Positions 36,826 to 46,531 of a stretch of 64,000 nucleotides of DNA are shown here, piece after piece (positions within the stretch are counted from its first letter, which is position 1; every line of letters begins with the position of its first letter). The notes beneath the pieces are model-generated. The model searched no databases and was not told where the DNA came from. It worked only from the letters and a program-made list of their open reading frames with translations. The translations under genes and the position numbers were made by a program. The DNA comes from Sphingomonas jatrophae. GTDB taxonomy: Bacteria > Pseudomonadota > Alphaproteobacteria > Sphingomonadales > Sphingomonadaceae. Location: the NCBI RefSeq assembly GCF_900113315.1, contig NZ_FOZG01000002.1:186001-250000 (forward strand), written 5' to 3'.

Positions 36826-38483
36826 ACGACATCATTCCTGCCGGCCTGACGAGCGTTGTGCTCTATGCGGGCGTGCCGCTGCTCGCGCTGGTCATCATCG
36901 GCATCCTGATGGCGCGGCTGTACAAGCGCGCATCCAAGGAGATCGCCTTCGTCCGCACGGGCTTCGGCGGCGAAAAGGTGGTGATGAACGGCGGCGCGCT
37001 GGTGCTGCCGGTGCTGCACGAAACGATGCCGGTGAACATGAACACGGTGCGGCTGGCGGTCGAGCGGCGCAACGGCGATGCGCTGATCACGCTCGACCGG
37101 CTGCGCATCGACGTGCGCGCCGAATTCTACGTCCGCGTGCGGCCTGATCGCGAGGCGCTGGCGACGGCGGCGCAGACGCTCGGCCAGCGCACGATGCATC
37201 CCGAGGCGCTGAAGGAACTGGTCGAAGGCAAGTTCGTCGATGCGCTCCGCTCGGTCGCGGCCGGCATGACCATGAACCAGCTGCACGAGCAGCGCAGCGA
37301 CTTCGTCCAGAAGGTGCAGCAGGTCTCGTCCGCCGATCTCGCGATGAACGGGCTGGAGCTGGAAAGCGTCTCGCTCACCGGCCTCGACCAGACCTCGATC
37401 GAGCATTTCAACGCCAACAATGCTTTCGACGCCGAAGGCCTGACCAAGCTGACCGAGCAGATCGAGCTGCGGAAGAAGGCGCGCAACGACATCGAGCAGG
37501 ATACCCGTGTCCAGATCGAGACCAAGAACCTGGAGGCGGCGCGGCAGTCCTTCCTGATCTCCCGCGATACCGAGTTCGCACGGCTGGAGCAGGAGCGCGA
37601 GCTGGAAGTTCGCCGTGCCGAGCAGGCGTCCGAGGTCGCCCGCCAGCAGTCCGAGCGGCAGCGTGAGGCAGATCAGGCGCGCATCGTGGCCAAGCAGCAG
37701 ACCGATTCCGCCCAGATCGAGGCCGACCGCGCGATCCAGCAGGCGCGCATCGCCCAGGCACAGGCGATCGAGATCGCCCGTCAGGAGCAGCAGATCGCGG
37801 TGCAGAACAAGAGCCGCGAGGAAAGCCAGGCCAAGGCGGAAGCGGATCAGGCCCGCGCCGAAGCGGTCGCAGCCGAGGAGCGCGTCGGCACTGCGCGCGA
37901 GACCGAGGTGGCCGAGCGTCTGAAGCGCATCGAACTGATCGACGCCGCGCGTGAAGCGGAGCGTGCCGCTATCGGTGTGCGGGTGCAGGCGGAGGCCGAA
38001 AAGCAGGCTGCGGCCGACCGTGCCGCCGCGCTGCGCGCCGCCGCCGAGGGCGAAGCCGAGGCGGAGAAGCTGCGCGCCGAGGCGGCACGCGTCCGCTTCG
38101 AGGTGGAAGCCGCCGGCCAGCGCGCCGTGAACGAGGCGGCGAACCTGCTCTCCTCCGATCAGGTGTCCCTCCAGACCAAGCTCGCGCTCCTGAAGGTCAT
38201 GCCGGACCTGATCCGCGAGGCGGCCAAGCCGATGGAGGCGATCGACAGCATCCGCATCGTGCAGGTCGACGGGCTGGGTGGCGGTGGCGGGGCCGGCGGC
38301 TCGCAGGTCGTCGCGAACGACGGCAATCTTGCAAGCTCGGCGGTGTCAGCGGCGCTGCGTTACCGCGCGCAGGCCCCGGTGATCGACGGATTGATGAAGG
38401 AGCTGGGCTTCGACGGCGGAACGCTCGACGCGCTGGTCGCCGGCGCCGCGGCAGATGGCACCAACAAGGCAGCAGCCGAATAA
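36822..38483 (+). CDS. Flotillin-like protein (YqiK type)
   Basis: A 553-aa membrane scaffold protein. One N-terminal helix (about 12-30) is followed by the SPFH/band-7 domain (about 35-210: IAFVRTGFGGEKVVMNGGALVLPVLHE) and a long heptad coiled coil (about 215-430, rich in Ala, Glu, Arg and Gln), then a Gly-rich stretch and a short helical tail. Length and order fit YqiK. It is coupled with the YqiJ gene. It should oligomerise at the inner membrane and organise membrane domains; partner cargo unknown. Confidence 0.92.
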   Translation: MNDIIPAGLTSVVLYAGVPLLALVIIGILMARLYKRASKEIAFVRTGFGGEKVVMNGGALVLPVLHETMPVNMNTVRLAVERRNGDALITLDRLRIDVRAEFYVRVRPDREALATAAQTLGQRTMHPEALKELVEGKFVDALRSVAAGMTMNQLHEQRSDFVQKVQQVSSADLAMNGLELESVSLTGLDQTSIEHFNANNAFDAEGLTKLTEQIELRKKARNDIEQDTRVQIETKNLEAARQSFLISRDTEFARLEQERELEVRRAEQASEVARQQSERQREADQARIVAKQQTDSAQIEADRAIQQARIAQAQAIEIARQEQQIAVQNKSREESQAKAEADQARAEAVAAEERVGTARETEVAERLKRIELIDAAREAERAAIGVRVQAEAEKQAAADRAAALRAAAEGEAEAEKLRAEAARVRFEVEAAGQRAVNEAANLLSSDQVSLQTKLALLKVMPDLIREAAKPMEAIDSIRIVQVDGLGGGGGAGGSQVVANDGNLASSAVSAALRYRAQAPVIDGLMKELGFDGGTLDALVAGAAADGTNKAAAE

Positions 38484-38534
38484 CACCGCGGAGCGGCGGT
38501 AATTCGGACGCCGGATCAGGTTTGATCCAGGCCG

Positions 38535-38567
38535 GATCGGACGAGCGGCAGCCCCGCTCGTCCGATC
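38535..38567. terminator. Bidirectional terminator between flotillin and DUF885 genes
   Basis: A perfect 14-bp stem (38535-38548 with 38554-38567) with a 5-nt loop lies midway between two convergent stop codons (38483 and 38574). It suits both transcripts; T-runs are absent. Confidence 0.7.
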
Positions 38568-38573
38568 GACGGA

Positions 38574-40400
38574 CTAACGCTGCCGCGCCACCCAGTCGTT
38601 CACGCGGCGCTCCAGGATGGAGAGCGGCAGCGAGCCGGAGCCGATCAGCAGATCGTTGAACGCCTTGATGTCGAACTTATCGCCAAGCGTCCGCTCGGCG
38701 CTGCGGCGCAGCTCCATGATCTTGAGCATGCCGATCTTGTATCCGGTCGCCTGCCCCGGCAGCGTGATGTAGCGCCGCACCTCGGAGCGCCCCTGGTCCG
38801 GCGAGGCGCGGCCGGTGGCGACCATATAGTCGATCGCCTGCTGCTCGGTCCAACCCTTGGCATGGATGCCGGTATCCACCACCAGCCGGGCGGCGCGGAA
38901 CAGTTCCGCCTCCAGCCGCATGAAGTCGGCCGTTACGTCCGGGAAGGCGCCCATCTCCTTGCATAGCGCCTCCGCATAGAGCGCCCAGCCTTCGCCGAAC
39001 GCGACGTAGCGCGCCGCCTGGCGGAAGCGTGGGCCGCCCCTCTGGCGGACCTGGATGTCGCCCTGCATGACATGCCCGGGCACGCCCTCATGGCACATCA
39101 GGTCGACGAGCGCGTCCGGCGACGGATCGTCCGTCGTCCCGAGCAGGTGGACGTAGACGCGCCCCGGCCGCACGCCGTCGCGGCTTGGCGCAGCGGCGTG
39201 AGCGGCGCCGCCCGCCACCTCACTGAATGATGGCTCGCGCACCACCTCCATCTTGTAGGCAGGCAGCTGGTTGAAAAAGCGGGGCAGCAGCGTGCGGTTG
39301 CGCGCGATCGCGGCATTGGCATCGCGCAGGTAATCGGCGCGGAGCGCGTCGGTCCACGGCTTGGGCGGATTGCGACGGGCGCGATCGGCATAGAAAGCGA
39401 TACGGTCCTTGAACCCGGCCTGCCGCGCGAGCGCATCCTGCTCGCCCTCGATCCGCTTCACTTCGTCCAGGCCGATGCGGTGGATCTGATCGGCGGTGAG
39501 GTCCGTCGTGGTGTTGAGGCGGAGGGCCGCCGCATACCAGTCCGCGCCGCCCGGCAGCGAGATCGCACCTACCCGCCCGCTCGGCGCGGTCGCGAGGTTC
39601 CCTTGCGCCCAGGCGATGACGCGTTCGTAAGCCGGCTTGATCGACAGCAGGGCCGTGCGGGTCTCCCCCAGCAGCGCCTGCGCGTCCGCCGGGGCGATCT
39701 TGCCTTGCGCGCGCAGGCGCTCGACCTTCGTCTGCGCATCCGCCCAGAGCGGTGAGGCAGGGCCGTTGTCGAACGGCGCGCCGGTGATGATCGCGCGGCT
39801 GCCCTCGATCACCCGCTCGATCTGAAAGCGCGGCGCGCGCACGCCCGCGGCATCCGACATGCGGCTCTGTGCGATGGCTTCGTCCAGCACCGTCGGGATC
39901 CCCCGCACGCGGGCGGCGAAGGCACGCATGTCGGCGGCATCCTGCACCGTGTGCGTGTTGATCAGGAAGTTCGGCAGTTGCGCGTGGGCCGAGTAGAGGA
40001 AGGAGTAGAGCGGCGGCGCCCAGCGGCGGAAGCGATAGCCGAGCTCCGCCCGGTCGAGCTCGAGCGCCCAGATGTCGTAATTGGTCTGCGCTTCGGGCGA
40101 CAGCTTGGCACGGTCGAACTGCGCCTTCATCCGCGCGACGCTGGCGCGGCGCCATTCCAGGCGCTTCAGCATCGCCGCGTCGCTGATGTCGTCCAGCCGG
40201 TCCTGCCCCTCTTTCTCACCCAGCTGCGTGGCAAGCTGCGGCCGCTGGCGGAGATCCTCGGCGAACTCCCGGTCGAGAAACGCATAGAGCCGCGCATCCT
40301 CCGCCGGTGCGGCTACCGTCGGAACCTGCGCCTGCGCGCCGGTGAGCAGCGGCGTCATCAGCGCGATGGCGAGCGTGGAACGGATGGACGCCTTGAACAT
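38574..40400 (-). CDS. DUF885 family exported protein, metallopeptidase-like
   Basis: A 608-aa exported protein with signal peptide (LAIALMTPLLTGAQA) and a full-length DUF885 domain. The family has a helical gluzincin-like fold; the signature LMCHEGVPGHVMQ (HExxxH-like) near residue 440 and FGEGWALYAEAL near 480 with a conserved Glu are present. ATG at 40400 follows AGGG and starts the signal. Activity is thought to be peptidase-like but unproved. It stands alone between convergent and divergent neighbours. Confidence 0.9.
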   Translation of the reverse strand: MFKASIRSTLAIALMTPLLTGAQAQVPTVAAPAEDARLYAFLDREFAEDLRQRPQLATQLGEKEGQDRLDDISDAAMLKRLEWRRASVARMKAQFDRAKLSPEAQTNYDIWALELDRAELGYRFRRWAPPLYSFLYSAHAQLPNFLINTHTVQDAADMRAFAARVRGIPTVLDEAIAQSRMSDAAGVRAPRFQIERVIEGSRAIITGAPFDNGPASPLWADAQTKVERLRAQGKIAPADAQALLGETRTALLSIKPAYERVIAWAQGNLATAPSGRVGAISLPGGADWYAAALRLNTTTDLTADQIHRIGLDEVKRIEGEQDALARQAGFKDRIAFYADRARRNPPKPWTDALRADYLRDANAAIARNRTLLPRFFNQLPAYKMEVVREPSFSEVAGGAAHAAAPSRDGVRPGRVYVHLLGTTDDPSPDALVDLMCHEGVPGHVMQGDIQVRQRGGPRFRQAARYVAFGEGWALYAEALCKEMGAFPDVTADFMRLEAELFRAARLVVDTGIHAKGWTEQQAIDYMVATGRASPDQGRSEVRRYITLPGQATGYKIGMLKIMELRRSAERTLGDKFDIKAFNDLLIGSGSLPLSILERRVNDWVARQR

Positions 40401-40524
40401 GTGAAACCCTCTTCCCTTTGCCGCCTGTGTAGCGATGGCCCTGGCGGAGAGAAGTGACATTCTTCCAACGGCATGCGCAGCCCGCTAGTGGAACGGCGCG
40501 CGGGTGCGCGAGCGCATCGCTCCA

Positions 40525-40797
40525 TCAATCGGACGGCGGTTCCGACGTCTCCACCAGTTCCACCACCTCGAAGTCATAGCGTCGCCAGCCGCGCTGCCGC
40601 GCCGCATCGGCGGTGGCGGCCTTCTTGCCCGTCGCCTCCTTCAGCGACTTGGCGTGGCCCCAGAACACCTCGGTCCGGCCATCCTCCAGATGGGCCACGA
40701 TCCGCCAGTAATGCGTGAAAGGCGATGCGGTCGGGCCGATCGTCTTCACATAGCCGTCCGCCATCATCGCGGTCAGGTAGCGCTTCTTCTTGGCCAT
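40525..40797 (-). CDS. Small basic protein of unknown function
   Basis: A 90-aa protein opening with a Lys-rich stretch (MAKKKRYLTAMMADGYVKTIG). The middle has FTHYWRIVAHLEDGRTEVFWGHAKSLKEA and the end an acidic tail (VVELVETSEPPSD). It is leftward, 34 bp downstream of an SDR gene on the same strand, so possibly co-transcribed. The start at 40797 begins where the composition becomes protein-like; its ribosome site is weak. No family is recognised. Confidence 0.6.
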   Translation of the reverse strand: MAKKKRYLTAMMADGYVKTIGPTASPFTHYWRIVAHLEDGRTEVFWGHAKSLKEATGKKAATADAARQRGWRRYDFEVVELVETSEPPSD

Positions 40798-40831
40798 CCG
40801 ATCCGCATTTAGGCGGACGCTCGCTGCCTGC

Positions 40832-41608
40832 CTACATGCCGACAGCGGCAAGGAAGTCCGGCTGGCCGGTATGCGCCATCATGCCGCCATCGACGACGAA
40901 ATTCTGCCCGGTGATGTACGAGGCGGCCGGCGAGGCGAGGAACAGCACCAGCGCCGCGACCTCATCCGACGTGCCCGCGCGGCGCATCGGAATGCGCGCG
41001 GTCCAGTGCTTAAGGCCCTCCTCCCCCATCTGGTCGGTGGCGGGCGTTGCGATCAGGCCGGGGCTGACGCAGTTCACCCGCACGCCGTCCCGCGCATGAT
41101 CCAGCGCGATCGCGCGCGTCAGGTTGATCACCGCGGCCTTGGCGGCATTGTAGGCGTTGAAGCCATAATCGCCCGCCAGCCCGCAGATCGAGGCGATGTT
41201 GACGATGGACCCGCCGGTCTTGGCGAGATGCGGAATGGCGAAGCGCGAGCTGTAGAAGATCGAGTCCACGTCGGAGGCGAACAGCGAATGCCACTCCGAT
41301 GGCGGCAGCTGCGTGACGCGGCCGAGCCGCCCGCTGCCCGCATTGTTCACCACCACGTCGATGCGGCCGAACCGGGCGAGGGTGAAGTCGATCAGCGCCT
41401 CCACATCGTCCTGCACGCCGACGTCCGCACGCTGGCAGGCGATGCGGTCGCCGCCGCCCATCCGCTCCTTCTGTGCAGCAAGGCTGCTCTCGGTCCGGCC
41501 CGCCAGGACGACGCGCGCGCCCTCTGCCGCGAACTGCGAGGCGATCGCCGCGCCGATCCCCTGGCCGGCGCCCGTGACGATCACGACCCGGTCGGACTGC
41601 TCAGTCAT
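40832..41608 (-). CDS. SDR family oxidoreductase
   Basis: A 258-aa short-chain dehydrogenase with TGAGQGIGAAI near residue 12, NNAG near 90, IASICGLAG (Ser) and YNAAKAAV near 160, ending ASYITGQNFVVDGGMMAHTG. It is divergent from the Coq4-like gene across 227 bp and may belong to the same metabolic neighbourhood, which continues with two amidohydrolases. Substrate is not predictable from the sequence. Confidence 0.9.
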   Translation of the reverse strand: MTEQSDRVVIVTGAGQGIGAAIASQFAAEGARVVLAGRTESSLAAQKERMGGGDRIACQRADVGVQDDVEALIDFTLARFGRIDVVVNNAGSGRLGRVTQLPPSEWHSLFASDVDSIFYSSRFAIPHLAKTGGSIVNIASICGLAGDYGFNAYNAAKAAVINLTRAIALDHARDGVRVNCVSPGLIATPATDQMGEEGLKHWTARIPMRRAGTSDEVAALVLFLASPAASYITGQNFVVDGGMMAHTGQPDFLAAVGM

Positions 41609-41835
41609 GCTCCACTCCCCCTTGGTTTTCGGCAGGTCTATTCAGTCGAGGCGGCCTTGTCTTGCGACTTGTCGAGTGAAACGCCGCGGCAGCCCGTGGC
41701 CTGGCCGTGTCCGCCGGATCACGCGCTTCCTTGCCTGTGCAAGAATTCGGAGTTACGTTCCGAAACACAGCGGCACCGGCGCGCCGCGATGCGGTCGGGC
41801 GCATCCCCCCGCATGAGGGCTACAGGAGAGCGAGC

Positions 41836-42732
41836 ATGGACAACGACATCGCATCGAAGGTGAGCGAGGCCGACTTCGCTTATTATAACGGCTCAGGGCC
41901 CGGCTTCACGACCGAGAGCTCGACGCTGATCAGCTCGTCGCCCTATCTCAACCATGCGGAACTCCGCACGCTGATCGCGCAGGAGATGCTGCGCCGGAAC
42001 GGGGCCGACCTGCCCAACACCGCCTTCATCCCCAACGTCGTCAAGATCCTGATGGAGCTGGAGGACTGGCCGCGCATCTTCCAGCTGTTCGAGGAAGAAA
42101 AAGCGCGCCTGCCGCTCTTCAAGAACTGGCTGGACGGCCGCAAGATCTCGCTCTTCACGCTCGACGAGCTGAAGGACCCCAAGCCCGGCACGCTCCGCGC
42201 CGTCATCCATGATTTCGTCGTCAACAGCGGCTACAACATGGACCATTTCTACCAGGGAATGGAGATCAAGACCGACTTCGACTTCTACATGAAGGAGCGG
42301 ACGCACACGCACGACATCGAGCACATGATCACCGGGTTCGAGACGAACCACGCCGGTGAGGTCGCTTTGCTCGCTGCCAATGCCCGTGCGCTCTACGCCT
42401 ACTTCAAGCCCGAGCTCGCCGCCTTCTTCAACCGCGTGTCGGCCTATCTCAAGGCCAAGACGACGATGAAGAGCGGCCTGTTCTACCCCGAGGCCTACAA
42501 GGTCGAGCTGGACGCCGAGGATATCGGCGCGGCGCAAGGCCGCGCGTGGAAGCACCCGCTCTTCCTGATCCCCTTCCGCGACTATCTCGACCATCAGGTC
42601 AGCGACATTCGTGAGGAATTCGGCATCACCAACCCGCCGCCCGCCGGCGAATGGACCTGGACCACCGCGGTCAGCGAGGACCCACGCCCCGCCAACGACG
42701 ATCACGGCCAGACCGCTCAGGCCGCGGAGTAA
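41836..42732 (+). CDS. Coq4 family protein
   Basis: A 298-aa protein of the Coq4 type. The metal-binding signature HDxxH-x11-E is exact: THTHDIEHMITGFETNHAGE near residue 155. Classical Coq4 takes part in ubiquinone biosynthesis (C1 decarboxylation/hydroxylation step). This copy is longer than the usual 220-270 aa, with an extra N-terminus and a C-terminal tail (about 260-298) that is acidic and polar. It is followed by a rho-independent terminator and then by amidohydrolase genes, so a role in a degradation pathway rather than quinone synthesis is possible. ATG at 41836 follows CAGGAGAG. Confidence 0.82.
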   Translation: MDNDIASKVSEADFAYYNGSGPGFTTESSTLISSSPYLNHAELRTLIAQEMLRRNGADLPNTAFIPNVVKILMELEDWPRIFQLFEEEKARLPLFKNWLDGRKISLFTLDELKDPKPGTLRAVIHDFVVNSGYNMDHFYQGMEIKTDFDFYMKERTHTHDIEHMITGFETNHAGEVALLAANARALYAYFKPELAAFFNRVSAYLKAKTTMKSGLFYPEAYKVELDAEDIGAAQGRAWKHPLFLIPFRDYLDHQVSDIREEFGITNPPPAGEWTWTTAVSEDPRPANDDHGQTAQAAE

Positions 42733-42742
42733 GCAATATCAG

Positions 42743-42770
42743 GGCCGGTCCGGCAAGGACCGGCCTTTTT
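42743..42770 (+). terminator. Rho-independent terminator after the Coq4-like gene
   Basis: A perfect 9-bp GC stem (42743-42751 with 42757-42765), a 5-nt loop and a run of five T (42766-42770) give a textbook intrinsic terminator 11 nt after the stop codon. Confidence 0.9.
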
Positions 42771-42832
42771 CACGCCAGCCGGGGTGCGCGGGGCGGCTCC
42801 GGCAGCACATCTGATTACCGAGGGGAGAGGAT

Positions 42833-44575
42833 ATGGGCGATTATCTGATCAAGGGCGGCACCGTCGTCGATGGCAAGCTGACCCCTGCCTACCGCGCCGA
42901 CGTCCGCGTCGCCGGTGGCGTGATTGCCGAGATCGGCAGCGATCTGGCACCGCGGGGCGACACCGAGACGCAGGTGGATGCGACCGGCTGCTACGTCACG
43001 CCTGGCTTCATCGAGCCGCACACGCATTTCGACGCCACCATGTGGTGGCAGAACGATCTCAATCCCCTGCCCGGCTATGGCGCGACGACGATCGTGATGG
43101 GCAATTGCGGCTTCTCCGCCGCACCGATCTCGGATGACGTGCGGGCGCGCGACGAAGTGGTCGGCATCTTCGCCTTCTTCGAGGATATCGACAAGCAGGC
43201 CTTCGTCAGCGAGCTGCCGTGGGACTGGCGCAAATGGTCGGAATACAAGGCATCGATGGTGTCCAAGGTGCGCATGCCGCTCAACTATGCGGCGTTCGTC
43301 GGCCACATTGCCATCCGCCTCGCCGTCATGGGCCTCGACGCGTGGGATCGCGCCGCCACCGATGACGAGATTGCGCGCATGTGCGAGCTGCTCGACGATG
43401 CCTGCCAGGCGGGCGCGCTCGGCCTGTCGACCAACCAGCTCGACTTTGACGGGGACGAGCGGCCGGTGCCGACCTTCGCGGCCGAGGACAAGGAATTCCG
43501 CGCGCTGTTCGAGGTGCTGGCACGCCATCCCGGCACGATCTGCCAGGTGGTGATGGACACGTTCATCCGCCTGACCTGCCCCGCCACGCTCGAGAAGTTC
43601 GCGCGCCTGTCCGAAGGCCTGCCGATCCGCATCCAGTGGGGCGGCCTGCCGACGCTCGACTTCCAGAAGCCGATCCTCGCCGATCTGAAGCGCCAGCACG
43701 AGCAGTTGAAGGCGGAGGGGCGCGATTTCTGGACCGCCTACACGCACGTCTCGCCGACCAACACGCTGTCGCTCACCAAGTCGCTGATCTTCGCGCAATC
43801 GGGCGATTTCGTGTGGCACGAAGTGGTCGCCGCCGACAGCTTCGAAGAGAAGGAGCGGCTGCTGGCCGATCCCGAGTGGCGCGCCCGGGCGCGGGAGAGC
43901 TGGGACACCAAGGCGTGGCCGCACTCGCCGATGAACAATCCGGACCGGCTGGAGCTGCGCAATTCAGACAATGGCGTCGGGCCGATGAACCTGACGCTCA
44001 GCGACTATATGCGCATGACCGGGATCGAGCACCGCTCGGACGCGATGGCGGACTGGATTCTGCGCAACGGCGTGAAATCCACCGTCCACATGTCTCCCTT
44101 CCCGATGAACGAGGAAGTGATCCTTGAGCTGATCCGCGATCCCAAGTCGCTCGGCAACGTATCCGATGCGGGTGCCCACGCCCAGATGTTCTGCGGCCCG
44201 GGCGAGAACATGCTCTACTTCACCTACTATGTTCGCCAGGGCAAGATCACCATCGAGGAGGCGGTCCATGTCCAGACGGGCAAGATCGCGGAGCATTTCA
44301 ACCTGCAGGGCCGCGGCGTGCTCGCGGTCGGCAATCCGGCGGACATCACCGTCTTCAACATCGACGAGATCGAACGCCGCCCCGAGCGCAAGATCTACGA
44401 CACGCCGGATGGCATGGGCGGCATCACCTGGCGCTATACGCGCGATCCCGCGCCGATGCGGCTGACGCTCGTCAACGGTACGCCGACGTTCGACCGCAAC
44501 GGTCCGACGGGCGAGCGGCCGGGCGAATTCCTCTCGCCTGTCGCCGAGTTCCAATACGCCGCCGCGGCGGAATGA
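42833..44575 (+). CDS. Amidohydrolase, D-aminoacylase-like, paralogue 1
   Basis: A 580-aa member of the amidohydrolase superfamily near N-acyl-D-amino-acid deacylases. The N-terminal beta part is LIKGGTVVDG; the first metal motif is PHTHFDATMWW near residue 65; GNCGFSAAP with the conserved Cys follows near 95; SDAGAHAQM near 445 carries the Asp. The His ligands expected mid-barrel in D-aminoacylases (in TH.R and SH.K contexts) are not evident; the region reads IRIQWGGL. ATG at 42833 follows GAGGGGAGAGG. It is followed by a hairpin and then by its paralogue. Substrate unknown; an amide or cyclic imide is likely. Confidence 0.87.
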   Translation: MGDYLIKGGTVVDGKLTPAYRADVRVAGGVIAEIGSDLAPRGDTETQVDATGCYVTPGFIEPHTHFDATMWWQNDLNPLPGYGATTIVMGNCGFSAAPISDDVRARDEVVGIFAFFEDIDKQAFVSELPWDWRKWSEYKASMVSKVRMPLNYAAFVGHIAIRLAVMGLDAWDRAATDDEIARMCELLDDACQAGALGLSTNQLDFDGDERPVPTFAAEDKEFRALFEVLARHPGTICQVVMDTFIRLTCPATLEKFARLSEGLPIRIQWGGLPTLDFQKPILADLKRQHEQLKAEGRDFWTAYTHVSPTNTLSLTKSLIFAQSGDFVWHEVVAADSFEEKERLLADPEWRARARESWDTKAWPHSPMNNPDRLELRNSDNGVGPMNLTLSDYMRMTGIEHRSDAMADWILRNGVKSTVHMSPFPMNEEVILELIRDPKSLGNVSDAGAHAQMFCGPGENMLYFTYYVRQGKITIEEAVHVQTGKIAEHFNLQGRGVLAVGNPADITVFNIDEIERRPERKIYDTPDGMGGITWRYTRDPAPMRLTLVNGTPTFDRNGPTGERPGEFLSPVAEFQYAAAAE

Positions 44576-44591
44576 TCGACTGAGCGGGGGA

Positions 44592-44623
44592 GCGGCCGGG
44601 CTCGCAGCGCGCAGCCCGGCCGC
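44592..44623 (+). terminator. Hairpin between the two amidohydrolase genes
   Basis: A perfect 11-bp GC stem (44592-44602 with 44613-44623) with a 10-nt loop begins 17 nt after the stop codon of paralogue 1; a short T-tract (ctttc) follows. It may attenuate transcription into paralogue 2. Confidence 0.6.
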
Positions 44624-44690
44624 CGTCTTTCGCGGGGCGGAAGCGGACACATCCGCCTGCCCGGGACCATGAAAGGGTGAGGACAGGCAG

Positions 44691-46433
44691 ATGCTCCACA
44701 GCTACATCATCAAGGGCGGCACCGTGGTGGACGGCACCGGCGCCGTACCCTTCCGCGCGGACATTCGCGTCGCGAACGGGCTGATCGCGGAGATCGGGCC
44801 GTCCGTGTCGACCAGCGGCACCGAGCGCGTGTTCAACGCCGAGGGCTGCTACGTCACCCCCGGCTTCGTCGAGACGCACAACCATTTCGACGCGCCCATG
44901 TGGTGGATGCCGATGCTGGAGCCGATGGCGGCCTACGGCGTCACCACGTCGATCAACGGCAATTGCGGCTTCTCCGCCGCGCCCTGCTCGTCGGAGGCGG
45001 AGGCGCGGCTGGAGATGGTCAAGATCTTCTCCTTCTTCGAGGATATCCCGCTCGAACCCTTCCTCGACATCCTGCCGTGGGACTGGACCAAATGGTCCGA
45101 ATATCGCGCCTCGCTAGAGAAGAACCTTCAGCTGCCGGTGAACTTCGCCACCTTCTGCGGCCATGTCGCGCTGCGTGTCGCGGTGCTCGGCAAGGAGGCG
45201 TGGGAGCGCCAGTCTACCCCGGCCGAGATTGCCAAGATGTGCGAGCTGCTCGACGATGCGCTGGCCGCCGGCGCGCTCGGTCTGTCGAGCAACCTGCTCG
45301 ACTGGGACCAGCAAGGCCGCCCCATCCCGACGATCACCGCCAGCGATGCCGAGTGGGAAGCGCTGTTCGACGTGGTCGAGCGCTATCCGGGCCGCACCGT
45401 CGAGATCATCATCGGTGTCGCCATCCGGCAGACCGGGGTGGAGGATCTTGAGCGGCTGGAGCGGCTGGTCGGCAACCGCAATCTTCGCGTGCAATGGGCC
45501 GGCCTGCCGCCGAAGCGGTCGCAGTCCAAGCTGCAGCCGCTCTACGATCATCATAAGCGATTGAAGGCCGAGGGCAAGGATTTCACCACCACCTTCAATC
45601 TCCAGCCGCTCGCCTCCTCGCTCACCTTCCGCAAGACGCTCGTCTTCGGGCAGACGGGCGTGCTCGTCTGGCATGAGTTCATCGATGCGGGCTCGGACGA
45701 GGAGAAGCTGGCGCTGCTGCGCGATCCGGAGTGGCTGGCGCGCGCCCGCGCCTCGTTCGACGGCGGCTATCCCGGCGCGCAGGCGCGCGATCCGGATCGA
45801 CTGATCCTTGCGACCAGCGAAACGGGCCTCGGCCCGCTCGGCATCACGCTGTCGGAGTACATGGTTGAGGCCGGCATCGACCACCCGTCCGACGCGCTCG
45901 CCGCGTGGGTGCTGGCGAACGGCCTCGATTCCTCGATCATGATCGACATGCCGCCGACCCGTACGCCGGAGGAAGCGGCGGAGATGATGGCGGACGCCAA
46001 TGCCATCACCAACATCACCGACGCGGGCGCGCACGGACAGATGCTCTGCGGCATCGGCAACAACGTCATGGTGATGACGCGGCTGGTGCGCGACCTGAAG
46101 CTCTGCCCGATCGAGCTCGTCGTCTACAATCTGACCGGCAAGCTCGCCAACTTCTTCGGCCTGACGGACCGCGGCGAGCTGAAGGTCGGCAAGGCCGCAG
46201 ACATCGCCGTGTTCAACCTCGACGAGATCGAGCAGCGCCCCTTGGAGAAGATCTACGACGTGCCGAACGGCAAGGGCGGGCGCACGTGGCGCTTCACCCG
46301 CGGCGCGGCGCCCATGCGGATGACGATGGTCAACGGCATGCCGACCTATGTGAACGGCAATTACACGGGTGCCTTCCCCGGCCGCTTCATCGAGCCGACG
46401 TCGCAGGTCGCGCTGGCACAGGCGGCGGAATAG
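44691..46433 (+). CDS. Amidohydrolase, D-aminoacylase-like, paralogue 2
   Basis: A 580-aa paralogue of the preceding gene, of equal length and co-linear throughout. Motifs: YIIKGGTVVDGTG, ETHNHFDAPMWW (HxH), GNCGFSAAP, LRVQWAGLPP in place of a mid-barrel His segment, and TDAGAHGQML. The substrate-facing parts differ (EPMAAYGVTTSING here, NPLPGYGATTIVMG in paralogue 1), so the two probably act on related but distinct substrates or form a heteromer. It is followed after 98 bp by an exported M24 peptidase. Confidence 0.87.
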   Translation: MLHSYIIKGGTVVDGTGAVPFRADIRVANGLIAEIGPSVSTSGTERVFNAEGCYVTPGFVETHNHFDAPMWWMPMLEPMAAYGVTTSINGNCGFSAAPCSSEAEARLEMVKIFSFFEDIPLEPFLDILPWDWTKWSEYRASLEKNLQLPVNFATFCGHVALRVAVLGKEAWERQSTPAEIAKMCELLDDALAAGALGLSSNLLDWDQQGRPIPTITASDAEWEALFDVVERYPGRTVEIIIGVAIRQTGVEDLERLERLVGNRNLRVQWAGLPPKRSQSKLQPLYDHHKRLKAEGKDFTTTFNLQPLASSLTFRKTLVFGQTGVLVWHEFIDAGSDEEKLALLRDPEWLARARASFDGGYPGAQARDPDRLILATSETGLGPLGITLSEYMVEAGIDHPSDALAAWVLANGLDSSIMIDMPPTRTPEEAAEMMADANAITNITDAGAHGQMLCGIGNNVMVMTRLVRDLKLCPIELVVYNLTGKLANFFGLTDRGELKVGKAADIAVFNLDEIEQRPLEKIYDVPNGKGGRTWRFTRGAAPMRMTMVNGMPTYVNGNYTGAFPGRFIEPTSQVALAQAAE

Positions 46434-46531
46434 CCGAAGCGGGGTTGCCTGACCGCCTCCCGGGATCGCGAGTGGATCGGGCTCGCGAAATCTGGGAAGG
46501 GTGCAGCCACTTCATTCGGGAAGGGGCAGGC

